Assembly (NCBI RefSeq): GCF_947179165.1
Contig: NC_077245.1
Span: 1,255,001 to 1,319,000 of the forward strand
Length of the DNA: 64,000 bases
Direction of reading: 5' to 3'
Origin: Solanum dulcamara
Taxonomy: Eukaryota > Streptophyta > Magnoliopsida > Solanales > Solanaceae
The notes beneath the pieces are model-generated. The model did not search any database. It worked only from the letters and a program-made list of their open reading frames with translations, and was not told where the DNA came from. Of this stretch, positions 26,413 to 37,557 are shown piece by piece. The position numbers and the translations under genes were made by a program. Within the stretch, counting starts at the first letter, position 1. Every line of letters starts with the position of its first letter.

Positions 26413-26530
26413 CTAACTATATATATGGCTTGTCCCCTTTTGGATTTTGAGCAGCAACCACTCATTCCTTACATAGCCTGAGATCATCAACAGTTTCTCC
26501 ACTAAATCCGACTTGCCTGACACTTTTTTT
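26413..26530 (-). pseudogene. Possible last exon of a minus-strand gene (SAP-like motif)
   Basis: The minus strand here reads KVSGKSDLVEKLLMISG before a stop at 26413, after an acceptor-like CAG beyond the solo LTR. The xVSGKSDLVEKL pattern resembles SAP or Rho-N type nucleic-acid-binding helices. A solo LTR now sits exactly at its upstream edge (27229-26536), and the copia element lies just downstream. The match is short and the rest of the gene is not evident, so this may be chance. Confidence 0.2.
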
Positions 26531-26535
26531 CTTTC

Positions 26536-27229
26536 TGTTAGTGTGTGAACATTTTAACATTTTATTAAATTGCAATTTTAGCAATTGTCCATTGATGACA
26601 TTTAATGTCATCTTTATTATTCTTTCTTTAGTGCATAAAAATGTCTTTCATTATCATCTTTATTTAGTGCAAGACTAAATCATTCCATTATGTATTTTTA
26701 ATTTAATTATCACTAATAAGTGGTGCACTAAATCATATTATTATGTATTTTTAATTTAATTATCACTAATAAGTGGTGCACTAAATCATAATGGTGCACT
26801 AAATCATAATAGTACACTAAATGATGATAATGATGGCATTCTATTATTTTTTCATCTTTGTATGATTTTCTCTCCTATAAATAGAGAGGTCTTCTTTGCT
26901 TTGAAGGGAGAATAAGAGAAGAAAAAATTGAGAGAGTTAAGTTTATATAAAAAAGAGAGTTCTTATTAGTTGAAGGGAGGTGTTCTTTGTGTAGAGCTTT
27001 AAACTCAACTCTTGTCCAGAGTTTGTTGAGTTACATTTTTGTGATAAGGTTGTTGTATCCTGGAGGGGACAAGTCAAGAGGACTACTGCTGGACCAGTGA
27101 AACGATTTACTGCAGTGGGCTTGAATCTCCTTAAAGAGAGCGAGATATCCGCGCCTCAGCCAAGAAGTGAAGTTAATTTCTTCATTTTATTTTTCAATTG
27201 TAATTTGTAATCTTATAATTTCACCAACA
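26536..27229 (+). mobile_element. Solo LTR, 694 bp
   Basis: Begins TGTTAGTGTGTGAAC and ends TTTCACCAACA, flanked by CTTTC at 26531-26535 and 27230-27234, the 5-bp duplication of an LTR element. A TATA box (TATAAATAGAGAGG, about 26876) puts transcription on the plus strand. An internal direct duplication of about 55 bp lies at 26680-26790 (TTAATTTAATTATCACTAAT twice). There is no internal coding region or PBS, so the element was reduced by LTR-LTR recombination. Confidence 0.88.
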
Positions 27230-27234
27230 CTTTC

Positions 27235-28749
27235 TGTCTTACAATAGAACAGTTTTTGGACTAAACAACTTCAAAAATCAATAAACGCAAATATACGTGG
27301 GAAAAAAATTTAAGTATATCCGTTTTCTTTGAATAATTGATGAACTTTGAAATGTCTCCTCACATTCATTAAATTTTGTATACTTGTATGATTATCCTTC
27401 ATGAAATCAAGATATAGGACTTGTCGTGTTTTCACTATTAAGTTTCTTAAAGGTGGGACTTGCTATTACTTCTTATCGCACTTACACCTATACGATTTAT
27501 TTACATCAGTGAGGTTAAGCTAACAAAATGATGGCATAATTCATTTACAAAACTTCATGACAACTCAGATCCACTCCAATCAACATGTACCAAGATGGTG
27601 GCAGAAGGTTCATTCAACCACAGTCATCAAACATTGTCTCAGCCAATCGATACAAAACTGTTAATTTTTCATTCGATAAAAATATAGTGAAGGATATACT
27701 CATTGTAACTAGTATCCTTTTCACTAGACATGGAGGTTGGGATTGTGTAGATTGGATATAGCCAAGTGAACTCAAAATGCTTCACTTTCTCAAAATGCTT
27801 CCCACGTTCATGCACTTGCATATTTCCCACTGGGAAAAAAAGAGGAAAGTAGGCAGGGTATTTCACACAATTAATGAACAAAGGTAAAGGAACTCAATCA
27901 AACATTTGACAAGGAGAGAAGTAAAACCAATTAGTTAGCAGAAAGAAACAGAGAAGAGCATAAGAAGCAATCTGAAGAAGAGCTTGGGGAAAGAGCAGAA
28001 TAAACCAAATGATGTGTGGAGGAAATTAAAGCAGATATCTACACATAGAAAGGAAACAGCAGAGCAGTATAGTAAACAGAACATTTACATATCAATATAT
28101 GAAAGAGAAATGAGCAAGCCAACAACATAAGTTACCTGTTCCCATTGTTATGGATAGGTCAATGCGGAAAGAATTTATACCAGAAAACTCCAGAGTAGTA
28201 ACTTAAAAATTTTGAGCCTACGCCAGTTTTGGACGAAATCTGAGTCAAGTGAGATTTGGGGTAATTCGGTAATGGATTGGGGGTTGATTTATGAATTTGA
28301 TCTTTTGAGTTGATAGTTAAGACACTGAGGAGCCTGTACGGCTTTACGAAATCGAATTCGAGATAGTAGAACTCCCAAAATTGATCTTGGCGCAAAGGGT
28401 TGATGTTAGAACATCGTGGTTTGAGGGTGTACATGATGCGAAATGGAGATTTGGGACGCAATCAAAATATATCATAGATCAGATGTCTAAATGAAATTCG
28501 TTGAAAAGTCTAAGGGACTAACAATACAATGTATATCTCGCCGAGTATAAAAAAAAGACATAATATATAAATTGACTCCTAAACTTGGCTTCAAATTTTA
28601 AGTCAGACTTCCAACTTTCATAGTCACTTTAACTATCCATTTCTTAAACCAAAAAAACACGTGAATCCAACCTGGCAATCTTCTTCTTCATGTTGGAAAT
28701 GTGAAAAATAAGATTAATCCTGGCTTTGGAGAAGCTGCAATTCATAAGC
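27235..28749. other. Spacer with weak minus-strand coding hints
   Basis: Two minus-strand frames have some coding look. The one at 27881-27669 (after a CAG acceptor-like site, GNMQVHERGKHFEKVKHFE) and the one at 28461-28159 (followed by a CAG|GTAACT donor-like site near 28135) could be exons of a decayed gene ending at 26413. I recognise no domain, and the exons do not join convincingly. The rest is AT-rich and unremarkable. Confidence 0.25.
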
Positions 28750-29206
28750 AACAAGACTTTTCTTTTTATCACACTGTAGGGGGCCATAATACTTGGAAGT
28801 GAGTTTCAAATTGCTTCTTAAGGCTTAGAAGTCTGCGTGCCTATATGGTTGCGTTTTGATGCATACCTAGTCTCCAACTTCCAGTTCCCTTTCTGTCCTC
28901 TTCCTATTATCATAATATTTCACAGTTGTTGAGCCTTTTCCAGATTTCCCTTCAGAACCATAGCCATAACCTGCTTTCGTATAACCAGCAATCAATTGCA
29001 GCCATTTTGGACTGAGATATCAACTCAAACGACAGTTGGGGAGCATCATAACCAATAAAAGATCTTGAAAAGAGACATCTTGGTAGCAGAATGGTAATTG
29101 AAATTATACCCATACTCAGCTAAGGCCAACCACTTGCTCCATTCACTTGGTTTGTGACTGCACATTGCACTTTAGGCAGTTTTCCAGGTGCTTGTTAACT
29201 CTTTCA

Positions 29207-29948
29207 CAGTGTTATCAAAAGGTCTCGCTTCAGCGTTTTAAGTGAGAAGAGAGGCACAAGGCAACACATGCATAGCGCTTTTCTGCCATGAATCGTGACC
29301 ATGGTGAAAAAGCGCATGCTTTTGGGGGAGAAAGCGAGAAGCGACAGAAACTAGAAAAGCGACAAAGGTGTGCTTTAGCGAGATCTAGGTTTTCTTTTAT
29401 AAGTTTGTAAAAATATACTTGCCCGAGCTGCGACTTCTTTTCCTCTGCTCTTCGATTGCTGCGAATTCTTGAAGGTAAGTTCTCTTCGCTTCTTCTCTTC
29501 CTCTTCTCCTCTTTTTTTCTATTTTTTTCTCTTCTTTATTTTCTCTGTTGCTACCCAACTACTGTTGGGGTTGGGTTACTCTTTTTTCTACTCTTCTTTT
29601 TTATTTATTTTTTTCAGTTTTTCGACTTATAATTAGTTTTTATTTTTTTGCTCTCTTTTTCCCCTTTGTTGTACAATTTTTTTCTCTGATTTGTAATTTT
29701 TTTCACTGTTCTACTCTGTTTTTTGTCACTGTTCTGCAATATGTTGTCAGTTTTGTAATTGTTCTCTATGTTCTGCTTTTTTGTTTGTTGTGATTGTAGT
29801 AAAATCTGTTTTTTTATTCAATGGAATTAAGCCAAAAGAGAGATCCAGTTTTATTTTTTTGTATGCAAATTTAATAAAGTATATTTTTATATATATTGAA
29901 TTGTGCTTCAGTTGAAAAAAGCATGCACTTCGCTTATCTCAAACACTG
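29207..29948. mobile_element. hAT-type MITE inside the gypsy integrase, 742 bp
   Basis: Ends are CAGTGTTATCAAAAGG (left) and, as the reverse complement of the right end, CAGTGTTTGAGATAAGC. Flanks are CTCTTTCA (29199-29206) and CTCTCTCA (29949-29956), an 8-bp duplication with one mismatch. Joining the flanks restores the integrase frame (YHPQADEQTERVNKHLENC), which proves the insertion. The interior is T-rich on the plus strand with no transposase. Confidence 0.87.
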
Positions 29949-29956
29949 CTCTCTCA

Positions 29957-30559
29957 GTTTGTTCATCAGCCTGGGGTGGTAAGCTTAACTAAACTTTAGT
30001 TCAGTCTTTAGTCCTTTGAACAATTCTTTCCAGAAAAGACGGAGGAAAACCTTGTCTCTATCGCTCAATATAGTAATAGACACTAGACAGCCCATGTACT
30101 CTATATACATTGCTCATAAACAGTTAGGTTACCTGCACTGCATTGAATAGGTGAGTGAGTGAGTGATGAGAAATGTGCATACTTACTAAATCTGTCCACA
30201 CTGACAAATATGATAGTTTTGCCTTTAGCTCTGGGTAGACCCTCTATGAAATCCATTGTGATGTATTCCCAGGGTCTGTCTGGTGTGGACGGAGGTTGTA
30301 TCAGTCCAGGATAATCTACCTGCTCATCCTTGTTTCTTTGACAAACCTCACATTCCAATACCACCTTTTGAACATCAGCTGTCATTGAAGGCTGGTAGAA
30401 GATGAGTTTGATCCTTAATAGTGAAGTAGAGGCTCCCAAGTGCCCCCCAAGGCCATAAGCCAGAAGTATGATTTGTTGCATCAATTGTTGCCTTGTCCAC
30501 TGCCACTTCCAACCCAAATTTTGTTCTTGAACCACAGGAGACCGTTTTGTGAGTAACAT
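29957..30559 (-). pseudogene. gypsy integrase zinc-finger and core fragment
   Basis: Open over 30559-30101: the zinc-binding part with CEVCQRNKDEQ, then GLIQPPSTPDRPWEYITMDF and VDRFSKYAHF, which carries the first catalytic Asp of the DDE core. The frame then breaks. The first His pair of the HHCC finger is not clear. It is part of the decayed element described for this region. Confidence 0.85.
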
Positions 30560-32330
30560 TATCTACAGACTATAGCTGCAGGATCAAGGTGAAGTTGAGT
30601 TAACAGTTGGACAACTTCTTGATCTCCTTAATAGCCGTTGAAGATCTCCTCCATCCAATTAGGTTGTACCTGACTCATAACATTGCATTCAGCTTCAGTG
30701 TATGCCTGCATTCAGCTTCAGTGTATGCTCTTGACAGAGCATCAGCAGCAGTGTTTGCCATACCCTTTTTATCGTGTATTTCATAACTTAACCCCATCAG
30801 CTTGGTCAAGCCTTTGTGTTGCAATGAAGTTGAAATTTTCTGATCCTGCAAAAACTTAGGACTGAAATGGGTGGAGGTAGTGTCTCCATCTCTTCACTGC
30901 CATGAGCAAGACAATCACCTTCTTCTCAGAAGTTGGTTAGCCTTGATGCTTCTTGATTAGCACGTGGCTGAGGCAAACAATAGAGAGTTGGGAAAGAATT
31001 GAACTGGAATATAATATTATATCTAAGAAATTAAAACAAGTGCTAAGCGAAACTTTTGGACTTGAAATGATCTGTGGATTCAAAGATTAAAAAGAGAGTC
31101 GGGAAAGAATTTTGGGCATCTAAATGGGTCTAGTTTGGGGTATCTCACGGGTCGGGATTGGCTACTGCTTCAGATGGGTTGTTTTAGGTTTGTGGCTAAA
31201 TCAGCCCATTTGTAAAATGCGTCTAACCCAACCCATTAAATTTCCAGCGGGTAGGGCTGGTCAAATGGTCTTGGGCTAATTTGTCACCCATACATATGAG
31301 GCCTAGGAAACGCCTCAGTTCTTTGAGGTTTCTTGAGCCCGGCAAATTCAACATTGGAGAAATTTTATTTGGATCAGTGCTGACCCACCCCCTTCTCCAG
31401 TGATGATGTGCCCAAGATATTCCACCTGCTTCTGGCCCAAAGCACTCTTGGACTCTTTAGCAAACAACCGGTTCATACTCAACAATTGTAACACAATTTA
31501 AAGATGCTTCACGTGATTCTCTAATGATGCACTATAAATCAAAATGTCATAAAAGACTAATATGAACTTCCTGAGATATGGTTCAAAGACCTGGTGCATC
31601 AATGATTGAAAAGTGGCAGGGCATTAGTACGGTCAAATGACATTAGTCGGAATTACCACGATCCATGATGGGTCTTAAAAGCCATTTTATGTTCATCCTC
31701 CCTTTCATTCTCATCTAACAGATCTTCAAACATGGGAAAGGAATATTTGTTTTACACTGTCAATGAATTTAATCTCCTATAATCAACACACAATCTCCGG
31801 GTACTGTCTTTCTTTTTCACAAGTAGGGCAGATGAGAAAAAACAAGAATGACTATGTACCATGGTTTGATAGCTTAATAGATCATCAATGACACCTTCAG
31901 TAGCATTCTTTTGATTAAAGAAATACATGTAAGGCGTTAAATTGAAAGGTTGAGCTGCTGTCAGTAAAGTAATGGTACGACAGAAGGTCTGTTAGGAGGT
32001 TCTTTTAAGACATCCTGAAAGTAATTTAACAAGACTGTTTTCTTCTTAGGAATTGTCTGATGATCCCTATCTTCATAGTGGCTACTCATAGTGCAAACAA
32101 CAGTTATCCCACTAAAAGTGCGGTTTGTTAAAAAATTTACGCAGCTTTTCACCTTCGGTAGGGAAAAGTTTGTGCTCCTCCTAGTGACCAAACGCGGTAA
32201 TCAACCTTTCTTCCCTTACAAATGACAGACTGTGTGGTCTAGTACTCAAGAGTATGCTTCTCTTGGTGACCAAACAAGGTGATCAACCTTTTTTCCAGAC
32301 TGATTGTGTGGTCTGGTACTCATTTTTAAC

Positions 32331-33192
32331 TAGAGAAAACACATTTATTTAGTACATACCCAGCACCAACTCACAACCTTTACTTGTTTGGTAAAAATTG
32401 ACATGTATTATAAGTGTATTAAAGTATGTGATAAATATATTGTCCATGAATAAAATTTATATTATATGAGTTTTATAAATTATTCTCGCTAATATATATT
32501 AAAATTGTATTAAAACTGTATTATAAGTGTTTATTGAAAAAATATTATTACTATAAATGGTAAATATTTTCTTAATATAATATATTATGTAAGTTTCCAT
32601 TTTGAATAGCCCAAATTTGCATTGTCCTTGAGTTTTCGAGCTCTAATTTTTGAAATATTCAAGACTAACGTCATGACTTGCAGAGTTAGCTTGACTATAA
32701 GATAACTAAAGCAATTGCTTTGAGTATTAATTACATTTTGGCCCCTATATATTTTTAGATAGAAAATATAATTCTTTTTGTGAGAATCAATGTAATAATT
32801 GAGAAATAGAATAATTTTAAATAATTAAAATATTTCTATCTATATGGTATCTACGTGGTAATAATTGAGAAATAGAATAATAATGAAAGTTTATACAACA
32901 CGGAAATATATTAATACAGTAATGAAAAAGAAAAAAAATTGTCATTTGCTCTAAACGTGTATTACACACCCCTCATGCCTTCAACATAAAACAAGGCAGA
33001 GATCACAAATTAAAGCTTTGATTTTACTTTTTTTTTTTAAAAAAAAAAAAAATTCAAAGAAATTACTTAGCATATTTTGCGTTTTTAGTAAATTCATTGG
33101 TCATCACCATGTAGAAGCTGATGCCTTTTATTTAAGATAATTTTGCTTTAAAACCCTTTATCTAATTAACACACAATTTACCAATTAGCACT
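32331..33192. other. AT-rich spacer with a dispersed repeat
   Basis: At about 32395-32620 lies a repeat seen again at about 51545-51775: both share TATAAATGGTAAATATTTTC, followed by a GTAAGTTTCC / ATAAGTTTCC end. No open frame or termini could be set; it is probably an old MITE or LTR family. A T-run followed by an A-run at 33029-33052 can fold. Confidence 0.45.
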
Positions 33193-34008
33193 TCATCTAA
33201 GTCTAAGTAGTCGCCGGAGATTATCAGTAGCTCCGGTATCAACTCCGGCAGACGCCTCGACATTGCAACTAAGCTTTGGCCTCAATGAAAAAGTGGGCAA
33301 AGGCAAGCTGCTTGGTGGAGGAGAAACAGTAGTAAACACCACAGAACTATTAACATCATTCTTCATTGGATTTCGGGCATAGCTAGAGCTTATTGCATCA
33401 CCTACGGATTGTACAACTTTTTCACTTGGCATGTGCAATAGGCTCAAGTTGTTCCTATTAGCATCATAATTTATGGGATTCTGCGCATAAACAGAACTTA
33501 GTGCAATGACTGATTGTTGTTTTCCACCTGTTGTTGATGACGCAGACAAAACCTTAGAAACATCTTTGGGCAGATTCTTTGGATCCGGACCCAAAGGGTT
33601 GGTAGATGAAACTGTAACAATTTTTGATGATTTTCTTCCAATTTTATCAGACGTGTCTAAAGGGACACCTTTTGATGATTTTGGCTTAGGACTTGATTTT
33701 TTTGACTTGTTGAATTTTCTATTAGTGGGAGGGAGAGAAAATGCCCTATTTTGGGACAAAGTATTTATATGATTATTGTAGTGTTGGTTAACACTAGATT
33801 TGGAAATAGGAAGAGGAAGAAGAGGAGGTTGTTTTTGATGAGCTAAAAATGGAGGAAATGAGTGATACAAAATAGGAGGAGTTTGTAAAATACCATTTTG
33901 ATAATTAATTGGTGCAAGATTTTCACAAGGGGTTGATGAAAATGTCCTATTAATGCTTTTCTTCAAGCTTTTACCATAGTTTTTGCTAATTGGTGCAGCT
34001 GCTTCCAT
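33193..34008 (-). CDS. Proline-rich protein with C-terminal PNRC-like motif, single exon
   Basis: The ATG at 34008-34006 begins MEAAAPISKNYGKSLKKS and the frame runs without break for 271 aa. The protein is Ser/Pro/Lys-rich and looks disordered: a Pro-rich region around residues 45-75, a basic SKKSSPKPKSSK stretch at about 125-140, and two imitating blocks, SSVYAQNPINYDANRNN and SSSYARNPMKNDVNSS, with similar spacing before each. Near the C-terminus are PPPSSLPLPTFSLRP, close to the short linear motif of PNRC proteins that bind decapping factors, and the end NLRRLLRLR. Plant homologues with this tail exist as uncharacterised proteins. A role in mRNA decay is only inference from the motif. It has no neighbours within several kb. 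An in-frame ATG upstream (34113) is less likely because it adds an unrelated hydrophobic leader. Confidence 0.75.
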   Translation of the reverse strand: MEAAAPISKNYGKSLKKSINRTFSSTPCENLAPINYQNGILQTPPILYHSFPPFLAHQKQPPLLPLPISKSSVNQHYNNHINTLSQNRAFSLPPTNRKFNKSKKSSPKPKSSKGVPLDTSDKIGRKSSKIVTVSSTNPLGPDPKNLPKDVSKVLSASSTTGGKQQSVIALSSVYAQNPINYDANRNNLSLLHMPSEKVVQSVGDAISSSYARNPMKNDVNSSVVFTTVSPPPSSLPLPTFSLRPKLSCNVEASAGVDTGATDNLRRLLRLR

Positions 34009-34336
34009 TGATAGAAGAAAAAAACAACTTAAGTTTAAACGAAAATTAAAGAAAAAAACAAGGTGGCAATGATTGATTGATCTTAAATAAACAAGAATCA
34101 ACAATATAGCCAAAAATAAGAGGGATATTACAAGAATTTACATAAACTAATTTATGCTAAGAAAAGAAGAACATAAATATATGTATATAAGTATATCATA
34201 TACTATGTATAATATAAAAGCTTAATTGCTAAGAGAAATTAAGGAATCTATAGAAAACCCAAAATGGAGAAAGGTAACGTTCTTTCCTAACACCAAAGGG
34301 AACCTTAAATAAGGGAGAAAAGAAAACCAACAACGG

Positions 34337-34430
34337 ATACTTTATTTTATTTTCCTTTTTTTAGTACCAATAAAGGTTATCATCAATACTTTATTTTAAT
34401 TTTCCTTTTTTTTAGTACCAATAAAGGTTG
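34337..34430. repeat. About 49-bp tandem duplication
   Basis: Two copies of ATACTTTATTTTA..TTTCC, each followed by TTTAGTACCAATAAAGGTT, at 34337-34385 and 34386-34430. They lie upstream of the proline-rich gene, next to the SINE. Confidence 0.85.
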
Positions 34431-34446
34431 TCTAATGATGAATTAT

Positions 34447-34621
34447 GTATCGGGTTTTGGTGCAGTGGTGGATTGTTTTACCCTTAACCAGCTGATCGAT
34501 TTGGAATATTTGTTCTTCGAGCCCTAGGAATGAAAAAAACGTTGTTCAGAGCGAAGTACGCAATCCGGATTTAATAGGAGTTCCACGGACTTCGAACATC
34601 GGGTGAAAAATAAAAAAAAAA
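34447..34621 (+). mobile_element. tRNA-derived SINE (Solanaceae SolS-like)
   Basis: Flanked by a perfect 10-bp target duplication GATGAATTAT (34437-34446 and 34622-34631). The body has a Pol III B-box-like TCTTCGAGCCC, then CAATCCGGATTTAA and CGAACATCGGGTGAAAAA followed by an A-rich tail, which is the 3' end style of Solanaceae SINEs. Length is 175 bp. It codes for nothing and depends on LINE machinery. Confidence 0.85.
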
Positions 34622-34631
34622 GATGAATTAT

Positions 34632-35730
34632 TTAATTTAAATACTGAATTTATCGTGAAAATTAAATTCTTCTTCTATTCTAATTTATGTCACATTGTTT
34701 TCTTTTTAAATCTATTATTAAAAGAATGATATATTTTTAATATATAAATAACATTTTAAATTATTTCTATTCAATATTATGGATGTCTAGCTAGGCTTTT
34801 GTGTGTTGGTCTGATTTATTATTCTTTTCTTGTGCCTATTTCACTTTAGAGGATTGAGATGATTTATAGCAACAAAAAAATTTAATATTTATTTAGGATT
34901 ACAATTTCTATAATTATCGCCAAAAATTGTGTTTTCAATTAAAAATAGGAATGAAGGTAACTAACTTTTACTTGAATCGTGTATTTATATAAGATAATTT
35001 ATTAAATATCTATAAATATTTAATTGTGAATCAATAACAAAACAAGCTATGAATTCAATAGAAAATTTAGAATAAATAAATTTTAAATTTTAATTTTACC
35101 ATTCCTAATTAAACATGTCATATAAAATGATGTATTAATAGCTAGAAATAACTTGAAGAAGTGACTAATTATTTTGAGATTATAGTAATACTATATAGTA
35201 TAAAACTCTTAATATGAAATTAAGGAAAATAATTTTTCATCCTAAAATGCCGACAAGAGATGTGGTCGGCTACTTGCTTGTTGAGTAGGAGTTTCCAATT
35301 CACCATTTTTTAGATTTTATTAAAGAGTTATAAAAAGACAAATAATTTTTTAAAAATAAATAAATAAAGACGACGTTATAGTTGGGATACTATTAGGCGG
35401 CAACCGCCGATTGGATGAAGACCGTTGGATTGGATTATTAAAGAAAAATAGAGGGTTGGGACGATTGTGACCGTCGATCTAGTCATTGGGCTATTTCAAA
35501 TTTGGGCCCATCTTGAAAGCGACGTCGTTTAACTCAAGGTCCATATGAACTCTTTCTTCATGACCTCACGTGCAGGGAAAATGTGCTAGCCAATTGATTT
35601 TTTTTTCACTTAATATTAATTAAAAAAATTATTCAATTTGAATATTCTATACTTTTTTTTTCCATCATGAATACTTGTTGAGTTCCCATATAGACGGAAC
35701 CATTCTCCAATTGACCTGTTTTCGTTGAAG
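34632..35730. other. AT-rich spacer, nothing identified
   Basis: No open frame, terminal repeat or known element could be supported. A GC-richer island at 35360-35560 has a small palindromic GGCGGCAACCGCCG (35397-35410) but no gene. Confidence 0.5.
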
Positions 35731-36050
35731 CTCGTATATTTCAATGAATTTGACATTGATATCATAATAAAAAAGTCGATATTGAATTTACCTCAATCTT
35801 AAAAAATTAGCTAATAAGAATAGAATGACTTAAAATTACATAAAGAGTCCAAATTTTCCTCGTCCATCATATGCATGGAAGAGGATGACATCGATAACTT
35901 GTATATATTTCAATGAGTTTGACTTTGGTATCATAATAAAAAAGATCGATATTTAATCTACCTCAATCTTAGAAAACTAGTTCATGAGAAGAGGATGACT
36001 TAAGATCATATAAAGAGTCCAAATTCTCCTTGTCCATCATATGCATGGAA
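35731..36050. repeat. About 150-bp direct duplication
   Basis: Units 35731-35880 and 35898-36050 share TATTTCAATGA, then TATCATAATAAAAAA, ACCTCAATCTTA, ATAAAGAGTCCAAATT and CCATCATATGCATGGAA. They diverge by roughly 15% by eye, so they are older than the intron duplication at 6.4 kb. Confidence 0.85.
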
Positions 36051-37012
36051 CTCAACACTCGCTTCGTAAACTGAGCTCAATTTTTTTAATAATCAATAAT
36101 TCAATTATTTTGTGTTTTGGATCACTCTTAATTCTGGTAAAGTGTATTTCCAACCCCAAAATTTAGAATGTTAAATTGTGATCAACAAATATTCATTTGA
36201 TCACTTGGAAAAAAAAGAATAGGTCAAAAGTCTTTTGGATGGAAAATAATTAGCACCGTCAAGATATACAATATTTAATACACTTATCAAACATTTTAAT
36301 AATTAAGCTTACATTCTGATATTACAAGGACCTGTTTATAATTGTTTTATTTGTGGAAACAAGAAAGAGACCTTAACATATTAAGAAGAGAACCAAATGT
36401 AGTGTTGCTTGCCCACAACCTCCGCCAGCCAAACTAAAATACGACCAATGCCTACCTCTCAAATATCTAAACCACTCCTTTTTATCGTTTTCATTAGTGT
36501 TCGATACTAATATTAAGGTCCGATTAAAAATAAATTTTCACTCAAAAATTTTATTAATAGGTAAGCACTCGATGTCTCGATCTCTTGATAAAGCAATTCT
36601 ATATTCACATCTCTAACTTGAAACCTTTGCCACAACCTTTTTTTTGGTATCTAAACCACTCTTGCGATTAGTATTCGATTCAATTCATTTGCCCAATTTC
36701 ACTGTTATCTGAAGCTTTTTACATATTTTCATTTTGTACATATTTGTACCTAATTTACTCCTAGTTTACTCTTATATTATTATATAAGTACTAATTACTT
36801 TTAATTCATTTCCTAAATGAGATGACTTATAATAATTAGGGTTGATGATATCGTAAAATTATCATTTTATTTATTGTTTCTTAAGAGGTGTGTAAAATCA
36901 AATATGGACAAATAAACATGGACGGAATGAGTACAAATTTGACCCAGAGCGACTAAAATCGATTGAACCCATAGCTTATAGTACATTTGTGCGCCATTGT
37001 TGATAACGTGTG

Positions 37013-37198
37013 CAGGGGCGGACCTAGTATGTATCCAGGGGTTCATTCGAACCCCCTTCGGAGAAAAAATTATACTATTTAAAATGGTTAAAATATTTTT
37101 TATGTATAAATAGTAGATGTCGAATCCCCTTTGACTAGTTCGTGTGTCTACCTTTTTAGATTTTGAACCCCTTATTAAAAATTATGTTTCCGCCACTG
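37013..37198. mobile_element. hAT-type MITE, 186 bp (copy A)
   Basis: Terminal inverted repeats CAGGGGCGGACCTA and, reverse-complemented, CAGTGGCGGAAACATA. Flanks are AACGTGTG (37005-37012) and AACATGTG (37199-37206), an 8-bp duplication with one mismatch. It is non-coding. This CAGNGGCGGA family is common in Solanum. Confidence 0.87.
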
Positions 37199-37368
37199 AA
37201 CATGTGCGTGTAAATGCATGTAATTATATTTTAATTACGTCTGTGCGCTCATATATTTAGTACTTTTTTATATTTTTAATTTTCTTAATATAAATCCTGA
37301 CTTAGCCTGCTTCCAAAGATTTTTCATCTCAGATTCTCAGCCATAGGAATATTATGTTGAAGTGTGAC

Positions 37369-37557
37369 CAGGGGCGGAACTAGAGGGGTGCGAGGGGTGG
37401 CGACCGAACCCCATTCGTCGGAAAATTGCACTATATATATATTGCGAATTTTTTTATTCATGTACAAATATAATTTCTGCATCCCTTTAACAAATGGAGA
37501 TTGTGGATTAGTGGATAAGGTGCTTGTGATTGAGCCTGCATTCTGGTTCCGCCCCTG
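37369..37557. mobile_element. hAT-type MITE, 189 bp (copy B)
   Basis: Terminal inverted repeats CAGGGGCGGAACTA and, reverse-complemented, CAGGGGCGGAACCA. The 8-bp duplication AGTGTGAC is perfect (37361-37368 and 37558-37565). It is from the same superfamily as copy A, only 170 bp away, but inserted independently and, by its better-matched flanks, more recently. Confidence 0.9.

Larger units (their letters stand above)
28750..32330 (-). mobile_element. Ty3-gypsy retrotransposon pol remnant, decayed
   Basis: Reading the minus strand: a protease-RT linker and RT (about 32200-31290; [39 protein letters not shown]), an insertion of unclear type (about 31290-30980), RNase H (30980-30700; MAVKRWRHYL, ANTAADALSRA), an integrase with a CxxC zinc part and core (30559-29957; CEVCQRNK, PWEYITMDFIEGLP), a hAT insertion, and the integrase C-terminal part (29206-28750). 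No LTRs are recognisable. Frameshifts and stops are abundant. Confidence 0.85.

Noticed and set aside
26536..27229. hAT insertion with 8-bp duplication CTTTCTGT
   Set aside because: CTTTCTGT occurs on both sides, but TG..CA ends, a TATA box and the 5-bp CTTTC adjacent to both ends fit a solo LTR better.
29548..29793. Phe/Leu-rich 81-aa plus-strand frame resembling membrane helices
   Set aside because: It comes from the T-rich interior of the hAT MITE and has no conserved motif.
34470..34600. Possible tRNA gene (B-box-like TTCGAGCCC)
   Set aside because: No cloverleaf can be drawn, and the poly-A tail and target duplication show it is a SINE.
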